Shown piece after piece: positions 1 to 9,381 of a stretch of 64,000 nt of DNA. The stretch's first letter is position 1, and each line of letters opens with the position of its first letter. Source of the stretch: Pseudomonas putida (GTDB lineage Bacteria; Pseudomonadota; Gammaproteobacteria; Pseudomonadales; Pseudomonadaceae). The stretch is from the NCBI RefSeq assembly GCF_001976065.1, contig NZ_MNAH01000001.1:973952-1037951 (forward strand), in the 5' to 3' direction. The notes below the pieces were generated by a model. That model saw nothing but the letters and a program-made list of their open reading frames with translations. It had not been told where the DNA came from and did no database searches. The position numbers were made by a program, and so were the translations under genes.

Positions 1-2
1 CG

Positions 3-341
3 AATCATCTACATGGCGTCAAAGCCATTATCTGCATGACGGAAAGCGGCGATACACCTCGTTTGATGTCGCGCATACGCTCACACCTCCCAATTTTTGC
101 ATTCTCTCGCAACCTGGCTACTCAGAATCGGGTCACGCTTTTTCGAGGTGTCACCACCATTCCATTCGACAGCGATGATTTCGCCCCAGAGTTGGTGAAC
201 GAGAAGGCGGTTGCGGAACTGACCCAACGTGGCGTCGTGAAGTCTGGTGATCACGTTCTGATTACCAAAGGCGACTACGCCAACGCCCAAGGCGGCACTA
301 ACTCCCTTCGAGTCGTGTGTGTCGGCGAAGCCATTCGCTGA
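3..341 (+). CDS. pyk: Pyruvate kinase, C-terminal end (partial)
   Basis: Only the last ~112 codons lie in the window; the frame is open from the first bases. The sequence matches the C-terminal alpha/beta domain of pyruvate kinase (phosphoenolpyruvate + ADP to pyruvate + ATP): ICMTESGDTPRLMSR near the start, an arginine-rich turn (FSRNLATQNR), the segment GVVKSGDHVLITKGD and a GGTNSLRVV ending. It is the first gene of a same-strand lower-glycolysis cassette and is followed 14 bp later by a small ORF. Catalytic residues would be upstream of the window, so activity cannot be judged here. Confidence 0.9.
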   Translation, partial: NHLHGVKAIICMTESGDTPRLMSRIRSHLPIFAFSRNLATQNRVTLFRGVTTIPFDSDDFAPELVNEKAVAELTQRGVVKSGDHVLITKGDYANAQGGTNSLRVVCVGEAIR

Positions 342-355
342 GTGAGGAAGCACTG

Positions 356-1820
<1,465 letters not shown>

Positions 1821-1823
1821 ATC

Positions 1824-2621
1824 ATGCAGACCGCTTCGAATAAACAAAAATTGGTGATTGGCAATTGGAAAATGAACGGTAGTAGCGCTGCCAATGCGTT
1901 ATTGCTGCGTAGCGTACTTCCGGTGATTTCACGCTTTGAAGGTGTTGAAATTGCAATTTGCCCGCCGTTTCCTTACCTGACGACCGTAGCTGATCTACTT
2001 GATGATTCAGCCGTTTCGCTGGGTGCTCAGAATCTTAGCTCCCAGCTATCAGGCGCTCATACCGGTGAAGTCAGCGCTTCGATGCTCCACGACATCGGCT
2101 GCCGCTTCGTGTTGGTCGGACATTCGGAACGCCGGGCACTTTACTCAGAGAATGATGACCTGGTGGCAGAGAAATTTGCTGCTGCGCTTCGCGCTGGGCT
2201 CATTCCGGTTTTGTGTGTAGGCGAAACCCTGGCGCAACGTCAGGGCGGCGAAACTGAAGCGATCGTCACCACACAGTTGAGCGCGGTACTGAAGGCTGTT
2301 GGCATTCAGGATCTGGTTAAAGGCGTCATTGCCTACGAGCCTGTCTGGGCGATTGGTACCGGTGAAACGGCGACGCCAGAGCAAGCGCAAGCAGTGCATC
2401 GACACATCCGCCAGTGGTTGGCTGACGAAGACTGCGCAGCCGCCGCTGATTGCCGGATTTTGTACGGTGGAAGTGTCAAGGCCGACAACGCCAAGCAACT
2501 GTTCAATCAACCCGATATCGACGGCGGCTTGATCGGCGGAGCTTCTCTGGATGCGATTTCTTTCGCGACCATTTGCAGGGCAGCTGAGGCTAACCCAACG
2601 ACCGAATCTATCGCGATCTGA
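1824..2621 (+). CDS. tpiA: Triosephosphate isomerase
   Basis: 265 residues, slightly longer than the usual ~250. Interconverts dihydroxyacetone phosphate and glyceraldehyde 3-phosphate. Catalytic residues are in place: Lys in GNWKMNG (residues ~13-19), His in VGHSERR (~100), Glu in AYEPVWAIGTG (~175), and the phosphate-binding YGGSVKADN near the C-terminus. It starts 3 bp after the eno stop, so the two genes are co-transcribed. As with eno, the chromosome probably has another copy elsewhere, making this cassette-specific (inference). Confidence 0.95.
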   Translation: MQTASNKQKLVIGNWKMNGSSAANALLLRSVLPVISRFEGVEIAICPPFPYLTTVADLLDDSAVSLGAQNLSSQLSGAHTGEVSASMLHDIGCRFVLVGHSERRALYSENDDLVAEKFAAALRAGLIPVLCVGETLAQRQGGETEAIVTTQLSAVLKAVGIQDLVKGVIAYEPVWAIGTGETATPEQAQAVHRHIRQWLADEDCAAAADCRILYGGSVKADNAKQLFNQPDIDGGLIGGASLDAISFATICRAAEANPTTESIAI

Positions 2622-2638
2622 ATTCTTTTCAATATGTA

Positions 2639-2675
2639 GGCGCTGCGTATCCATTCACTGTTTACGGGCAGCGCC
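2639..2675 (+). other. Intra-operon hairpin between tpiA and gapN
   Basis: An 8-bp perfect stem (GGCGCTGC / GCAGCGCC) encloses about 21 nt in the only sizeable gap (78 bp) inside the cassette. It is not followed by a T-run, so it is more likely an mRNA stability or processing element than a terminator. Function is inferred. Confidence 0.35.
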
Positions 2676-2699
2676 TGGTGCAGGCACCGAGGTATAAAA

Positions 2700-4325
2700 A
2701 TGACTTTGAACAATCGACTTGAAGCACTGTTTCCGAGCGCTGACGAAATCCCCGCCGCTTTCCGTCCAGGACCGGCCATCGAACAGCGCGACTATCTCGT
2801 CAATGGTGAGTTGCGGTTGTGGGACGGTCCAATAGCTCCGGTCCGTAGCCCTGTGTGCCTGAAGAAAGAGTCGGGATACGAGTCAGTCATTTTGGGCAGT
2901 ACACCGCTTCTTGATGCGCAGACTGCGATGACCGCATTGGATTCTGCGGTGCAGGCCTATGATCGTGGTCAAGGCGCCTGGCCCACGATGCGTGTGGTCG
3001 AGCGTATCCGTCACGTGGAGGCTTTCCTCAAGCGTATGCTCGAACAGCGCGAAGCCGTGGTGAAGTTGTTGATGTGGGAGATCGGCAAGAATCTGAAGGA
3101 CTCGGAGAAAGAATTCGATCGCACTTGTGATTACATCGTCGACACCATCAATGCCCTGAAGGAACTGGATCGTCGTTCAAGCCGTTTCGAGCTTGAGCAA
3201 GACACCTTGGGGCAGATTCGCCGCGTTCCCTTGGGTGTGACTCTGTGCATGGGGCCTTACAACTATCCCCTGAACGAGACGTTCACTACGTTGATCCCGG
3301 CTTTGATCATGGGCAATACCGTGGTGTTCAAACCCGCCAAGTTCGGTGTTTTGCTGATCCGGCCTCTGCTCGAAGCGTTCCGTGACAGCTTTCCGGCAGG
3401 GGTCATCAACATCATCTACGGCAGTGGCCGAGAAACTGTCAGCGCTTTGATGGCCAGCGGCAAGATCGATGTCTTCGCGTTCATCGGTACCAACAAGGCT
3501 GCCAGTGATCTAAAAAAGCTTCACCCGAAGCCGCACCGCCTGCGTGCAGCACTTGGCCTGGATGCGAAAAACCCAGGCATCGTCCTGCCTGATGTCGATT
3601 TGGATAACGCCGTTTCAGAGGCCGTTACCGGTTCACTGTCTTTCAATGGCCAACGATGCACGGCGCTGAAAATTCTTTTTGTGCATGAAAACGTCGTTGA
3701 TGCCTTCCTCGATAAATTTCAGTCGAAGCTTGCCCAGCTGAAACCGGGCATGCCTTGGGAGGCAGGGGTTGCTTTAACGCCACTGCCAGAGCCCGGTAAG
3801 ACTGCTTTCCTCACCGGTCTTGTGGCCGATGCTGCCAGCAAAGGCGCCAAAGTCGTCAATGCTGGTGGCGGTCAAGTCTGCGAAACATTCTTCTATCCAG
3901 CCTTGTTGTACCCAGTGACATCTGACATGCGCGTGTACCACGAGGAGCAGTTCGGCCCGGTGGTACCAGTGGTGGTTTACCGCGATCTGGAAACAGTCAT
4001 CGAATACGTCCTCGATTCCGATTTCGGCCAGCAGCTCAGTATCTTCGGCAAGGATTCCGCGCAAGTGGGTCGTTTGGTCGATGCCTTTGCCAATCAGGTG
4101 GGGCGTATTAACATCAACGCGCAATGCCAGCGCGGCCCAGACAGCTTTCCATTCAACGGTCGCAAAAACTCTGCCGAAGGGACGCTATCCGTTCATGACG
4201 CCTTGCGCGTGTTCTCCATTCGCACGCTCGTCGCCACCAAGTTCCAGGAAAGCAACAAGGAACTGGTCAGCGACATCATTCGCAATCGCGAGTCGAGCTT
4301 CTTGACCACTGACTACATCTTCTAG
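2700..4325 (+). CDS. gapN: NADP-dependent non-phosphorylating glyceraldehyde-3-phosphate dehydrogenase
   Basis: 541 residues, aldehyde dehydrogenase superfamily. Such enzymes oxidise glyceraldehyde 3-phosphate directly to 3-phosphoglycerate with NADP+, bypassing GAPDH and phosphoglycerate kinase and giving up one ATP for NADPH. Visible: the oxyanion Asn segment GPYNYPLNE (~180), the NAD(P)-binding VVFKPAKF, the nucleophile Cys in FNGQRCTAL (~320) and [10 protein letters not shown] (~415). The position of the ALDH general-base Glu (ELGGKN in most members) reads GLDAKN, so the usual Glu is absent. Start supported by GAGGT upstream. Neighbours supply its substrate (tpiA) and consume its product (gpmI, eno). 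The substrate is inferred from context and family resemblance. Confidence 0.85.
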   Translation: MTLNNRLEALFPSADEIPAAFRPGPAIEQRDYLVNGELRLWDGPIAPVRSPVCLKKESGYESVILGSTPLLDAQTAMTALDSAVQAYDRGQGAWPTMRVVERIRHVEAFLKRMLEQREAVVKLLMWEIGKNLKDSEKEFDRTCDYIVDTINALKELDRRSSRFELEQDTLGQIRRVPLGVTLCMGPYNYPLNETFTTLIPALIMGNTVVFKPAKFGVLLIRPLLEAFRDSFPAGVINIIYGSGRETVSALMASGKIDVFAFIGTNKAASDLKKLHPKPHRLRAALGLDAKNPGIVLPDVDLDNAVSEAVTGSLSFNGQRCTALKILFVHENVVDAFLDKFQSKLAQLKPGMPWEAGVALTPLPEPGKTAFLTGLVADAASKGAKVVNAGGGQVCETFFYPALLYPVTSDMRVYHEEQFGPVVPVVVYRDLETVIEYVLDSDFGQQLSIFGKDSAQVGRLVDAFANQVGRININAQCQRGPDSFPFNGRKNSAEGTLSVHDALRVFSIRTLVATKFQESNKELVSDIIRNRESSFLTTDYIF

Positions 4326-4333
4326 GGGGCACG

Positions 4334-5857
4334 ATGACTACGCGCTCTTTGATTATTCTTGATGGTGTCGGTATTAGGCAGGCTACTGAATCGAATGCAT
4401 TCGCCGCAGCGAAAAAGCCGACGTTTGATGCGCTGCTCAAGCGTTTCTCCCACAGCGAGATCGAAACTTCAGGTCTTGCTGTTGGACTGCCAGAAGGTCA
4501 GATGGGGAACTCCGAGGTTGGCCACATGAACCTCGGCGCGGGGCGGGTGGTGTACCAGAGCCTGACCCGAATTGATAAAGCACTCGCGGACGGAGAGTTC
4601 TCACAAAATCCGGCACTACAGTCGTTGCTCCAAGGGGTAAAGAGTCGCGATGGTGCAGTGCACGTGATGGGCCTCCTTTCTCCCGGCGGCGTGCATAGTC
4701 ATATCGATCAGATTATCGCGGCTTGTGGTTCCCTGGTTGAGCAGGGTGTCGAGAAAGTATATGTGCATGGCTTTCTCGATGGCCGAGACACGCCGCCCAA
4801 GAGCGCTTTAGCATCGCTTGAAGCTTTGGAAAACGCGTTTGCGAGACTGGGCGCCGGGCGCATTGTTTCGCTGGTCGGTCGCTACTATGCAATGGATCGC
4901 GACAACCGCTGGGCTCGCGTGGAATCGGCCTACCGACTGATTGTCGGCGGCGAAGCCGAACATCAGGCTGAAACGGCGACCGTAGCTTTGTCTGCCGCTT
5001 ACGAACGTGGGGAGTCGGATGAATTCGTCAAGCCAACCACGATTGGACAGTCCGTCAGTGTCGGTGCGGATGACGCCATGATCTTCATGAACTTTCGCCC
5101 CGATCGGGCGCGAGAGTTGACCCAGGCGTTGATCCAACCGGATTTCACGGCGTTCGAGCGGCCGTTTGTGGTGGCCAAGGATCGCTTGCTCACATTGACG
5201 CAGTATTCCGAAGAGCTGAGTTGCCTGTATGCATTCCCTCCCAAAGCCATTCACAACAGCTTGGGGGAACACTTGGCCAGACTTGGGAAGACGCAATTGC
5301 GCATTGCCGAAACCGAGAAGTACGCCCACGTGACGTTCTTTTTCAACGGTGGTAGAGAGCAGCCTTTTGAGGGGGAGGAGCGAATCCTGATTCCGTCACC
5401 TGACGTTGCTTCCTACGATCTTCAGCCTGAGATGAGCGCCCCCCTGTTGACGGACAAACTGGTCAACGCCATCGCCGGCGGCACATTCGATCTGATCGTT
5501 TGCAACTATGCCAATGGTGACATGGTGGGTCACACCGGGTCTTTTGACGCTGCTGTAAAGGCCGTAGAAGTGCTTGATGACTGTCTGCGCCGGGTGGTTG
5601 AGGCGACGCTCGCCGCAGGTGGCGAATGCTTGATTACGGCCGACCATGGCAACGTCGAACAAATGCTCGACGTCGAGTCTGGTCAGGCACACACGGCCCA
5701 CACCTTGAATCCGGTTCCGCTGATTCTGGTCAGTGAGCAAAACGATCGTAAAGGGCTGAGGAGCGGCCGGCTGTGCGATATCGCGCCAACCTTGTTGCGG
5801 ATGCTGAATTTGCCGATTCCGTCAGAGATGGATGGCAAGTCACTTCTTACCGTCTGA
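4334..5857 (+). CDS. gpmI: 2,3-bisphosphoglycerate-independent phosphoglycerate mutase
   Basis: 507 residues, full length for the two-domain, Mn2+-dependent iPGM of the alkaline phosphatase superfamily. Interconverts 3- and 2-phosphoglycerate. Metal and catalytic motifs: ILDGVG at the N-terminus, the phosphoserine site in [10 protein letters not shown] (~60), SPGGVHSH (~115), FLDGRDTPP, the [12 protein letters not shown] lid segment (~180), NGDMVGHTG (~395) and ITADHGN (~435). It follows gapN by 8 bp with an AGGGGGC ribosome site. With eno and pyk it completes the route from gapN product to pyruvate. Confidence 0.95.
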   Translation: MTTRSLIILDGVGIRQATESNAFAAAKKPTFDALLKRFSHSEIETSGLAVGLPEGQMGNSEVGHMNLGAGRVVYQSLTRIDKALADGEFSQNPALQSLLQGVKSRDGAVHVMGLLSPGGVHSHIDQIIAACGSLVEQGVEKVYVHGFLDGRDTPPKSALASLEALENAFARLGAGRIVSLVGRYYAMDRDNRWARVESAYRLIVGGEAEHQAETATVALSAAYERGESDEFVKPTTIGQSVSVGADDAMIFMNFRPDRARELTQALIQPDFTAFERPFVVAKDRLLTLTQYSEELSCLYAFPPKAIHNSLGEHLARLGKTQLRIAETEKYAHVTFFFNGGREQPFEGEERILIPSPDVASYDLQPEMSAPLLTDKLVNAIAGGTFDLIVCNYANGDMVGHTGSFDAAVKAVEVLDDCLRRVVEATLAAGGECLITADHGNVEQMLDVESGQAHTAHTLNPVPLILVSEQNDRKGLRSGRLCDIAPTLLRMLNLPIPSEMDGKSLLTV

Positions 5858-5879
5858 TTGGATTACAGGTGCCATCAGT

Positions 5880-5989
5880 GCATCGCCGCACCGACGATTG
5901 GCTTGGTCGCCCCCGTCGAGGCGATGCGGCTTATCACGACTCGCTCTTCTGAGCATGCGGGCATTGCCACTTTGGCAGTGCCTTTTTTT
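5880..5989 (+). promoter_or_regulatory. Structured leader and intrinsic terminator before terC
   Basis: The 157-bp gap between gpmI and terC has a hairpin with an 8-bp stem (GCATCGCC at 5880-5887, GGCGATGC at 5920-5927). A classical terminator follows (stem 5960-5969 / 5973-5982, then seven T). The terminator ends 25 bp before the terC ATG. It may simply end the glycolytic operon, or form an attenuator controlling terC. I do not see the conserved box of the yybP-ykoY Mn riboswitch, so riboswitch identity is not claimed. Confidence 0.6.
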
Positions 5990-6014
5990 CTGAGCAATCG
6001 AGAGTTTTGACGTT

Positions 6015-6731
6015 ATGGAATGGTTTCTCAATCCGGAAATCTGGATCGCGTTTTTTACCCTGACGGTGTTGGAAATCGTCCTGGGTATCGACAACATCAT
6101 CATGATTTCAATTTTGGTCAGCCGAATGCCCAAGGCCATGCAGCCGAAAACACGTTTCTTTGGCCTGGCGTTGGCCATGGTCACCCGCATTCTTTTGCTG
6201 TTGTCCATCACCTGGATCATGCGCCTGACGGCTGATCTCTTTCATGTCTTCGATCAAGGGATCTCAGGGCGTGATTTGATTCTATTCTTCGGTGGATTGT
6301 TTCTATTGTGGAAAAGCAGCAGCGAAATCTTTCAGGAGCTGGAAGAAGGCGAGGAGGGCGAGTCAGCGTTTGGTAAGAAGGGCGCAGGCTTTCTGAGCAC
6401 GATTATTCAGATCGCGATCATCGATATCGTGTTTTCCCTCGATTCGGTCATCACTGCTGTGGGTATGGTCTCTCATGTACCGGTGATGATAGCCGCCATT
6501 GTCGTCGCTGTGCTTATCATGATGCTGGCTGCCGGAGCTATCAGTGCGTTTATCGACAAGCATCCAAGTTTGAAAATGCTTGCCCTGGCATTCTTGATTG
6601 TCGTGGGAGTTGTGCTCATCGCGGACGCCATGGGGCAACATGTGCCTAAGGGGTATGTCTACTTTGCCATGGCTTTTTCGCTGGCGGTGGAGGCATTGAA
6701 TATTCGGTTCAGAACGCTAAAGGCCGCATAA
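6015..6731 (+). CDS. TerC-family integral membrane protein (probable Mn2+ exporter)
   Basis: 238 residues, about seven hydrophobic segments. TerC signatures: the acidic intramembrane motif in LEIVLGIDNIIMIS near the N-terminus and its repeat DIVFSLDSVITAVG in the second half; the two aspartates in these repeats are the presumed metal ligands. Family members (Alx, YceF, MeeF/Y) export Mn2+ or help metallate secreted proteins. The acidic EELEEGEEGE loop (~110-120) is cytoplasmic. Ribosome site is weak (GAGAG). It sits just behind a Mn-dependent phosphoglycerate mutase; whether the two are functionally linked is unknown. Confidence 0.85.
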   Translation: MEWFLNPEIWIAFFTLTVLEIVLGIDNIIMISILVSRMPKAMQPKTRFFGLALAMVTRILLLLSITWIMRLTADLFHVFDQGISGRDLILFFGGLFLLWKSSSEIFQELEEGEEGESAFGKKGAGFLSTIIQIAIIDIVFSLDSVITAVGMVSHVPVMIAAIVVAVLIMMLAAGAISAFIDKHPSLKMLALAFLIVVGVVLIADAMGQHVPKGYVYFAMAFSLAVEALNIRFRTLKAA

Positions 6732-6796
6732 AATCGTGACAACGGAGCAAGGACGCCTCACTTCAGTGAGTCATTTCCAAGCCATCAATTCATGGA

Positions 6797-6979
6797 TTGG
6801 CAGCACCGTTGGTGGGATCTCCTTCTGAGAGCATCAGCTTGAGACATTCACGCACCCAGGATCTACCGGCCTTTCAACAGCTCTACGATGAGAGCCTTTC
6901 GACATTGCCCAATGTTCAACGATTGACCTCAACGCTTGTTATGAAGCGTGTCGTGCAGGATCGACCTCTGCCGCTGTAG
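6797..6979 (+). pseudogene. Lrp/AsnC regulator, C-terminal fragment
   Basis: The last ~44 codons read as the end of an Lrp/AsnC ligand-binding (RAM) domain: DLPAFQQLYDESLSTLPNV followed by a VMKRVV beta strand and a PLPL terminus. No winged-helix DNA-binding half or ribosome site precedes it, so this is a truncated remnant. It marks the left boundary of a rearranged stretch leading to the prophage attachment site. Confidence 0.65.
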
Positions 6980-7210
6980 TGTGAAATGCGGGAGTAGAAA
7001 ACCTACGAGCTTGATCTGCCGAAGGTCCGTTTTTGGCTGTGGATTCAACCGATCGACGCAACACAACTAAATTCTGTGAAAGCAGCCTGAGCTTGCCGTC
7101 AACGGTTGAATTACGGCAGTAATTTTGAGGAAATCACCCAACGGGATTGTTTGGATACTTTTACCGGCGGAGGAATTAAGTCACATGCACCTTCTGACTC
7201 GAAGACGAAG
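6980..7210. other. No gene seen between the Lrp remnant and the older element remnant
   Basis: No ORF with a plausible start or family match on either strand. The base composition is less GC-rich than the glycolytic cassette. Probably decayed sequence; a scrap of an insertion sequence is possible but not supported by anything I can name. Confidence 0.4.
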
Positions 7211-7294
7211 TCACTCCGGCGCCATCAGCACTGCGAGTATCATATTGATAAACTCTTCGTTCCTACTGATTGCTTCTAAGGCGCCGCGAACCGT
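7211..7294 (-). pseudogene. Fragment duplicating the C-terminus of the prophage gene at 51525-51734
   Basis: On the minus strand this encodes an ending (NEEFINMILAVLMAPE) nearly identical to that of the intact 69-residue gene at 51525-51734 (NEEFIKMTLAVMMTPE), with matching stop codons and a similar GGCGCCGCG stretch upstream. Similarity stops abruptly at about 7294, where integrase-like sequence begins. This is a deletion junction inside the remains of a related prophage. Confidence 0.7.
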
Positions 7295-7549
7295 TGGGAT
7301 TCATCTGTTCATCAATAAGTGCTCGGGTCTGGTTACGTGCCTTGCGGATGTCCGCCAGGGATTTGCGCGGCCAAGACGCCGCAGGCGTACTCTTTGTTCT
7401 ACTCGCCCCACCGAAAGCGAGAAAAAGCTGACCGACACACCGTCCTTACGGGCTGAAATTCGACCGGCGAGATTGCCATCCTCCCTGAGTATCCGGCCGG
7501 CATCATTAACGGTCAGCGATTCGAGTTCGTTGACGGTGATTTTGGCCAT
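7295..7549 (-). pseudogene. P4-type tyrosine integrase, frameshifted N-terminal fragment
   Basis: From an ATG at 7549 the reading begins MAKITVNELESLTVNDAGR and continues REDGNLAGRI, SVSFF, typical of the N-terminal arm-binding domain (DUF4102) of P4-like integrases. A frameshift follows; the adjacent frame continues with KSLADIRKARNQTRALID, the next conserved block of that domain. The catalytic domain is missing. Non-functional remnant of an earlier element at this attachment site. Confidence 0.75.
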
Positions 7550-7709
7550 AAAATGGCTTCCCCCTACTTTTACCCCCACAAAAACGTCGGCTCTTGATGG
7601 ACGTTGCTGGACTCTCGTAGAGCAGAACGCCGCTGGAGCTCAAGTAAATACCAGCTTGGAAAAATCCACAGTAAAATTTTGAAAGCTTTCAAGAAGTATG
7701 AAAAAGGAG

Positions 7710-7757
7710 ATGGGGTGCTAGGGGTCGAGTGTTCGAATCACTCCGTCCCGACCATAT
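7710..7757 (+). repeat. attL: attL core: 3' half of a tRNA-Pro(GGG)
   Basis: 48 bp identical to 52495-52542. Reads as a tRNA from position 32: loop ATGGGGT (anticodon GGG), stem GCTAG, variable loop GGGTC, T-arm GAGTG-TTCGAAT-CACTC, acceptor strand CGTCCCG, then ACCA. The expected 5' partners (CGGGACG acceptor, CTAGC stem) are absent upstream; the sequence there belongs to an older element. Thus no functional tRNA exists at this junction. Confidence 0.85.
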
Positions 7758-7780
7758 TTCCTGAGTAAAATCAGGCGCTT

Positions 7781-7807
7781 AAGCCGATCAGATGGATCGG
7801 CTTTTTT
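7781..7807 (+). terminator. Rho-independent terminator just inside attL
   Basis: Nine-bp stem (AAGCCGATC / GATCGGCTT), five-nt loop, then a T-run. It reads rightward and would replace the tRNA terminator displaced to the far side of the prophage. It also shields the convergent int gene from read-through. Confidence 0.75.
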
Positions 7808-7813
7808 GTGCCT

Positions 7814-7844
7814 GCGCAAAACCCGCGCAAAACTGGCGCAAAAC
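7814..7844 (+). repeat. Three GCGCAAAAC direct repeats, 11-bp period (probable integrase arm sites)
   Basis: GCGCAAAAC occurs at 7814, 7825 and 7836, exactly one helical turn apart, between the core and the int stop codon. A fourth copy is near the other end at 52368. This is the layout of arm-type sites bound by the N-terminal domain of phage integrases. Confidence 0.7.
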
Positions 7845-8959
7845 TACCCAGTGATTTCGCTGATATTCAGGTCCGGAATTGCCTCAGACCAGATGACTTC
7901 CTCGTGGTCGCGCTGGTAGTTTTTGGTCATGCCCTCGCTCGCATGGCCTGCAATTTTCTGCCCGTCCTTTCCAGCTTTCTTGTACAGGTGCAGCGACAGC
8001 GCTCTTACTTCGTGGAAGCCCGGCATCTCTTCTTCCTTCCAACCCGCGTAGCAGTTCGCCGCCTCCCTTGCTTCCTTGAACGCTCGCGTCAAATACCGTT
8101 CCTCAACCTTCGTCCAGTGGTCCTTGGTCTGCGCTTGTTTCTGTTTCAGGCGATCAGGCTTCCGGTGCACCAGGTAAGGTGATGCGGTGTCATCACGGCA
8201 GCGGCTGATTACCGCTTGCAACTCAGGCGTCACTCGAAAGCGGATCCACGCCGCGTCACTGGCCTTCGCCGTCTTCTTCTGCACCAGGTAAAGAAACCCC
8301 TCCCGAACGCCGTCAAAGCGCATATCGAGAATGTCGGTGCGGCGCTGGGCGGTGATGAGGGCGAGGTCGATCGCGTTCTGCAGCCAGGCCGGCGCTTTGT
8401 CCCTGATGGCTTTTATGCCCTCCACGGTGTGGCGCTTGCGCTGCTTCTTCTCGATGCGATTGATGGTGCTGGCGGCCGGGTTATCCGGGCACAGTCCTTT
8501 GGCTGCGGCATGGTTGAAAATGTCGACCAGCAGCGCCCGGCACTGGTTGGCCGTGCGCGGGGTGAGGGTGTCTAGCATCTCCGCAATCATGCGGATCGTG
8601 ATCTGGTCCACGGCCTTGCCTTCGAAGTGTTTCCGAAAGCGCCGGAAGTGGACGGCGTACAAGCCCAGGGTGCCCTTGGCCAGCTCGCGGGGTGGCAGGA
8701 CATCGCGCTCGTAGATGTCGAGGAAGCCTGCGAACGTTTCTGAGGCGTTGTTTAGCACAGCGCCGACCAAATCAGCGCCGCGCATAAACTCCAGGTTCAA
8801 CTGCTTCGCGGCGTCGATCGCTTTAATGCGGTCGGTCCCGAACTGGAACCACTTTCCGTCGGTAGGCCGACGGTAGCGATAGGTCGAGCGCCGCGCATCA
8901 AAGTACAGGTTCTGCGGGAGGTTCTTGTTCGCAGTATTGCGCGGCCGAGGGACCATCAT
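7844..8959 (-). CDS. int: Phage tyrosine-type integrase
   Basis: 371 residues. Catalyses site-specific recombination at the tRNA-Pro 3' half. N-terminal arm-binding region with basic/aromatic repeats (~15-45), core-binding domain (~60-160) and a C-terminal catalytic domain. Active-site residues seen: Arg in TAQRRTDI (~205), HEVRALSL supplying the His-x-x-Arg pair (~318), GHASEGM (~340) and the nucleophile Tyr in MTKNYQRD (~349). It converges on attL and overlaps xis by 4 bp, so the two are translated together. Confidence 0.95.
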   Translation of the reverse strand: MMVPRPRNTANKNLPQNLYFDARRSTYRYRRPTDGKWFQFGTDRIKAIDAAKQLNLEFMRGADLVGAVLNNASETFAGFLDIYERDVLPPRELAKGTLGLYAVHFRRFRKHFEGKAVDQITIRMIAEMLDTLTPRTANQCRALLVDIFNHAAAKGLCPDNPAASTINRIEKKQRKRHTVEGIKAIRDKAPAWLQNAIDLALITAQRRTDILDMRFDGVREGFLYLVQKKTAKASDAAWIRFRVTPELQAVISRCRDDTASPYLVHRKPDRLKQKQAQTKDHWTKVEERYLTRAFKEAREAANCYAGWKEEEMPGFHEVRALSLHLYKKAGKDGQKIAGHASEGMTKNYQRDHEEVIWSEAIPDLNISEITG

Positions 8960-9168
8960 GCTACTCCTTTCAATACCATTGCGACCAGGTCGTTACCTTC
9001 CGACTTGCTGAACGCGGTCCAGTCAACGTACCAAAGTTTGCCGATCTGCTCGCCCGGTACCTGGCCGTTGCGGATGTGGTTGCGGATCGCCTGAGGGCAA
9101 TGCGGGGTGCCGTTCTCGCCCCAGCGCCTGCGCTGAAACTCGCTGATCTTAATCATTTCTTTTTTCAT
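8956..9168 (-). CDS. xis: Excisionase-like DNA-binding protein
   Basis: 70 residues, beginning MKKEMIKISEFQRRRWG, with a basic winged-helix pattern (PQAIRNHIRNGQVPGEQIGK) ending in an aromatic LWYVDWTAF strand, as in small phage excisionases and AlpA-like proteins. The stop overlaps the int start (ATGA). The pairing with int supports a role in excision directionality. Good AAGGAG-type ribosome site upstream on the minus strand. Confidence 0.75.
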   Translation of the reverse strand: MKKEMIKISEFQRRRWGENGTPHCPQAIRNHIRNGQVPGEQIGKLWYVDWTAFSKSEGNDLVAMVLKGVA

Positions 9169-9381
9169 GGGATGCTCCTTGCCGCGCGCAGTGACAGAGG
9201 TTGGAAATAGATGGCTATTGAGGTCTGGATTTCTGAAATCAGATCGAGGCGATGGGAGGGAGTCGCAGCTATTAATTCAGGAATATCTAGAGGTTTTTTT
9301 GTTCCTCTTTCGCAATCGTATGGATTTACGTTCATTAGGTAATATGCGAAGCTTAATGAAAATGGAACTGGATATATTGTT
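9169..9381. promoter_or_regulatory. Divergent intergenic region between xis and the RelA/SpoT-domain gene
   Basis: 213 bp, markedly AT-richer towards the right. It must carry promoters for the leftward xis-int pair and the rightward cargo gene. I could not pick out unambiguous -35/-10 pairs. Confidence 0.35.

Noticed and set aside
5858..6014. yybP-ykoY manganese riboswitch upstream of terC
   Set aside because: Hairpin and terminator are present, but the conserved aptamer sequence was not seen; kept only as a possible attenuator.
7781..7844. CRISPR-like short repeats
   Set aside because: Nine-base units at 11-bp period are far too short and close; they fit integrase arm sites.
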